NCBI RefSeq assembly: GCF_900009145.1
Contig: NZ_LN889813.1
Coordinates: 700,972 to 764,971 of the forward strand
Direction of reading: 5' to 3'
DNA: 64,000 nucleotides
DNA from: Planktothrix tepida PCC 9214
Lineage (GTDB): Bacteria; Cyanobacteriota; Cyanobacteriia; Cyanobacteriales; Microcoleaceae
In this document: in pieces, positions 61,877-64,000 of the stretch
Position numbering within the stretch: position 1 is the stretch's first letter
How the letters are laid out: every line of letters begins with the position of its first letter
Position numbers and translations under genes: made by a program
The notes under the pieces: model-generated
Database searches by the model: none
Told to the model about the DNA's origin: nothing
The model's input: only the letters and a program-made list of their open reading frames with translations

Positions 61877-62560
61877 ATGACTACGCTCAAAAATTACTAT
61901 AGTATGTTACAAGTTAACCCCACATCGACAGCCTCAGAAATCAAACAAGCCTATCGTCGATTAGCAAAAATCTTTCATCCTGATAGCCAAACTCAATCAG
62001 CAGATCATGACCGAATTATTCAGATTAATGCAGCTTATGAAGTATTAAGTGATCCACAAAAACGCCAATCCTATGATCGACAACTGGGTTTAGAAGTTAA
62101 TCCGTATTCTAACGGTTTTGAACCCTCGATTTCTAAAAAACAACAACAAAAAGCTACGGAAGCTGATGCAGAATTAAACGGTTGGATTAATAAAGTTTAT
62201 AAACCCATTAATCGTTCGATTAATCAAATTTTAAAGCCTCTAAAATCGGAAGTCAATAAATTATCTGCCGATCCCTTTGATGATGAATTAATGGAAGCTT
62301 TTCAAGCTTATATAGAATTGTGTAGAAACGCTCTCAATAAAGCTCAACAATTATTCCGTTCTCAAAAAAATCCCTCCCCTGTCGCTGGAGTTGCAGCCCA
62401 TATTTATTATACCCTCAATCACTTAGATGACGGACTCAATGAATTAGAAACATTTACCCTCAATTATGATGATTCTTCTCTACACACAGGTCAAGAATTC
62501 TTTAGGATTGCCTCTCGTTTACGTCGAGAAGCCCAGGAAGAAATGAAAAAAATTTGCTAA
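61877..62560 (+). CDS. J-domain protein
   Basis: Protein of 227 residues. The J domain (1-70) has LKNYYSMLQVNPTSTASEIK, AYRRLAKIFHPDSQ with the HPD motif and INAAYEVLSDPQKRQSYDRQ. The rest lacks the Gly/Phe and zinc-finger regions of DnaJ, and has helices rich in Lys/Asn/Leu. It should stimulate a DnaK ATPase; client unknown. An upstream ATG with TAGGAA may serve as a start signal region. Confidence 0.9.
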   Translation: MTTLKNYYSMLQVNPTSTASEIKQAYRRLAKIFHPDSQTQSADHDRIIQINAAYEVLSDPQKRQSYDRQLGLEVNPYSNGFEPSISKKQQQKATEADAELNGWINKVYKPINRSINQILKPLKSEVNKLSADPFDDELMEAFQAYIELCRNALNKAQQLFRSQKNPSPVAGVAAHIYYTLNHLDDGLNELETFTLNYDDSSLHTGQEFFRIASRLRREAQEEMKKIC

Positions 62561-62607
62561 TATATAAAGGTGTTATAGTTTAACCTATCTAGCGATCAGC
62601 AACAGGA

Positions 62608-62686
62608 GAATTAATTATTATGTCACCAACAAGATGTGCTTCCGGGGTTTGTATTAGATTTGCAAGAAATTTGGAATATCGGTTAA
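62608..62686 (+). pseudogene. Possible Uma2 C-terminal fragment
   Basis: A short frame reading CHQQDVLPGFVLDLQEIWNI, like the tail of Uma2/DUF820 proteins, with an in-frame TAA just upstream. Only about 25 codons remain, so the call is tentative. Confidence 0.35.
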
Positions 62687-62715
62687 AATATAGAAATACT
62701 AATTAGTTAGGAAAT

Positions 62716-62886
62716 TCAAAAATCAAGTTGTAGATCTGAATTTTTAACAGTTACTAATTGCTGCGGACAGATTACAGTAATTCTTGATGTGAGTGCAAAA
62801 TCACTAGGATTAAAGGTTAGAATATGTGTAATATTATTGGCAAGCATGACGGCAATAAGGCGAACATCGTGAGTACGTTTTCCCAT
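62716..62886 (-). pseudogene. PIN-domain protein, C-terminal fragment
   Basis: A 56-codon frame starting ATG at 62886: MGKRTHDVRLIAVMLANNIT then HILTFNPSDFALTSRITV. This is the C-terminal part of a VapC-like PIN toxin (HDxRLxAxM and LTFNxxDF motifs with two of the acidic positions). The amino-terminal half is gone, replaced by the left end of the ISL3-type element, which starts about GGCTCTCCTGAA at 62891. AGGAG from the element end lies eight bases ahead of this ATG. Confidence 0.65.
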
Positions 62887-62909
62887 GACTGGCTCTCCTG
62901 AATAAATAG

Positions 62910-62941
62910 TGTAAAATGTAGCGTAAGCTACGTTTTACACT
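62910..62941. repeat. Inverted repeat before the transposase
   Basis: GTGTAAAATGTAGCGTAAGC then TACGTTTTACAC: a 14-base nearly perfect hairpin stem, 11 bases before the transposase ATG. Could block the ribosome or transcription from outside, as seen at the start of other insertion sequences. Confidence 0.75.
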
Positions 62942-62951
62942 CCGACTGAAT

Positions 62952-64000
62952 ATGGACTTTCAATTAGAACGCTTGCTCAACCTCCCGAATATTACGGTGT
63001 TCAGTTGCCAAGAACAAGAAGGTTTTGTTGTTCTTAAGTTAGAATTATTAAACGAGGGAATTACTTGTCCACATTGTCAAAGTTATACCGATCATATTCA
63101 TCAAACTCGCTCAATGTTAATTCGAGATCTATCTATTTGTGGGCAGGGAGTTTATTTGCATCTTCCCCGTCGCCAATTTTATTGTGCTGGATGTAAAAAA
63201 TATCCAACAGAACCCTTAGAATTTGTAGAGAAAAGGAGGAATTACACCATTCGTTATGAAGAATATATCTATGAAAGAGTTAAAGAATTAACTGTAGAGC
63301 AAGTCAGCCAGAACGAACAATTAAGCCCTCATCAAGTGGGAAGTATCTTTCAAAGAATCGCCCTTCAGAAAAAAAAGCTGGGGAGAGCCGGAAAAATTAA
63401 GCTTAGATGAATTCAGCCGTCAAAAAGGAAAAAGAAACTTTGTTACTGTAGTAAGTGATCTATCGAATGGTTCGTTATTAGAAGTTATTGATTCTCATAA
63501 AAGTTCAGAGATTATCGAAGTGTTAAAGCAGCAACCCGAATCAATGAGAGCCAAGGTCAAAGAGGTTTCTGTGGATATGTGGGGAGGATTTAAAAAAGTG
63601 ATTCGGGAAGTTTTTCCTAATGCTTTAATTGTCATTGACCGATTTCATGTGATGAAGTTAGTCAACAGTTCTCTGAATCAACTTCGACTTAAATTAGAAC
63701 TAAAAGGCTTAAAAAATCGGTGCTTACTGCTCAAAAATTATGTCGATTTAACCCCCGAAGAGAGAAGTGATCTGAAACTGTTGTTAAAGGCCTCCCCCTG
63801 TTTGAGTATCGCTTATGAATTAAAAGAGGAACTCCGAGATATTTATGAAAGCAGTACAACGGTTCTTATGGGAATGAGAAGATTAAAGAAATGGCTCAAT
63901 TCGGCTCTTATTGTTTTTGGAAAAACCGCCCAAACTCTTAAACACCATCTTCCCGATATTTGCCATTATTTTATTAATCGAACAACCAGTGGAGTTATGG
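62952..64000 (+). pseudogene. ISL3 family transposase, frameshifted at an A8 tract, partial
   Basis: The first frame (62952-63410, 152 residues) carries the zinc-binding start CPHCQSYTDHIHQTRSMLIR and FYCAGCKKYPTEP, plus HTH-like EQVSQNEQLSPHQVGSIFQR. At 63369-63376 there is a run of eight A; from there a second frame continues WGEPEKLSLDEFSRQKGKRN, FVTVVSDLSNGSLLEVIDSH, VSVDMWGGFKKVI and NALIVIDRFHVMK with DDE-type Asp positions. One A fewer would join the frames. It is either an inactivating mutation or a slippage-based fusion. It runs past the window end. Confidence 0.85.

Larger units (their letters stand above)
62889..64000 (+). mobile_element. ISL3-type insertion sequence, left part
   Basis: Element with probable left end at GGCTCTCCTGAA (about 62891), then a 62910-62941 inverted repeat (GTGTAAAATGTAGC / GCTACGTTTTACAC) and an ISL3 family transposase. 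The right end lies outside the window, so target duplication and completeness are unknown. Confidence 0.7.

Overview
The window looks like chromosome from a filamentous, non-heterocystous cyanobacterium of the Planktothrix/Oscillatoria type. The evidence is the many HIP1 octamers (GCGATCGC), cyanobacterial gene families (Tic20, DUF1816, TIGR04376-type coiled coil, exosortase-sorted surface protein, cyanophycin synthetase, orthocaspase-like and TPR-CHAT proteins), heptanucleotide tandem repeats (GGGAACA and ATCAGTT types) and AT-rich spacers. The genus is inferred, not proven.

Layout. 0-9 kb: tail of ATP sulfurylase, a pseudo-orthocaspase with a Tyr/Ser pair in place of His/Cys, an EF-G-like GTPase, a TauE/SafE exporter, a membrane protein with MshEN-like repeats, and murE. 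9-19 kb: a very large LOV/PAS/GAF/GGDEF/EAL protein translationally coupled to a glutaredoxin-like protein, cyanophycin synthetase, a PilP/GspC-like membrane protein and a coiled-coil protein. 19-31 kb: Uma2 nuclease, a three-gene envelope/polysaccharide cluster (GT39-like), a kinase fragment, recR with no ordinary start codon, a duplicated RHH-type regulator pair, a beta-lactamase-fold hydrolase, a P450 relic, 5-formyl-THF cyclo-ligase and an orphan sugar ABC permease. 31-41 kb: mostly housekeeping genes: a PgpH-type HD phosphodiesterase, a degenerate ADP-ribosylglycohydrolase, aroQ, cinA, a WecA-like transferase, glyA, Tic20 and rpsF.

42-50 kb is the accessory region. It holds a two-gene unit (small repeat protein plus a coiled-coil protein with two C-terminal membrane segments), a PIN toxin-antitoxin pair, a 1129-residue TPR-CHAT protease-like protein, a RelE/ParE pair, and a Phd antitoxin whose VapC partner is reduced to a stub. 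50-62 kb returns to ordinary genes: a PEP-CTERM protein, alpha/beta hydrolase, Cache-HAMP histidine kinase, DUF1816, RlmB with a roughly 20-copy nonapeptide repeat, Mini-RNase III, STAS protein, carA, SIMPL protein, secreted NUC1-type nuclease and J-domain protein. The right edge holds an ISL3-type transposase, frameshifted at an A8 tract and running off the window, inserted next to a truncated PIN gene.

How it fits together. Several proteins belong to bacterial caspase-like and conflict biology: pseudo-orthocaspase, TPR-CHAT, at least three toxin-antitoxin remnants, Uma2 and a secreted nuclease. The best candidates for something new are the 42.4-48.5 kb CHAT neighbourhood, the RHH gene with a strong internal ribosome binding site plus a paralogue that starts at exactly that site, the repeat-expanded RlmB, and a cyanophycin synthetase that appears to have lost the HxxEH motif of its N domain. 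Small repeats (heptamers, palindromes, MITE-like elements) pervade the spacers and have broken at least one gene. I saw no rRNA, tRNA or CRISPR array, but could not run a covariance-model scan.
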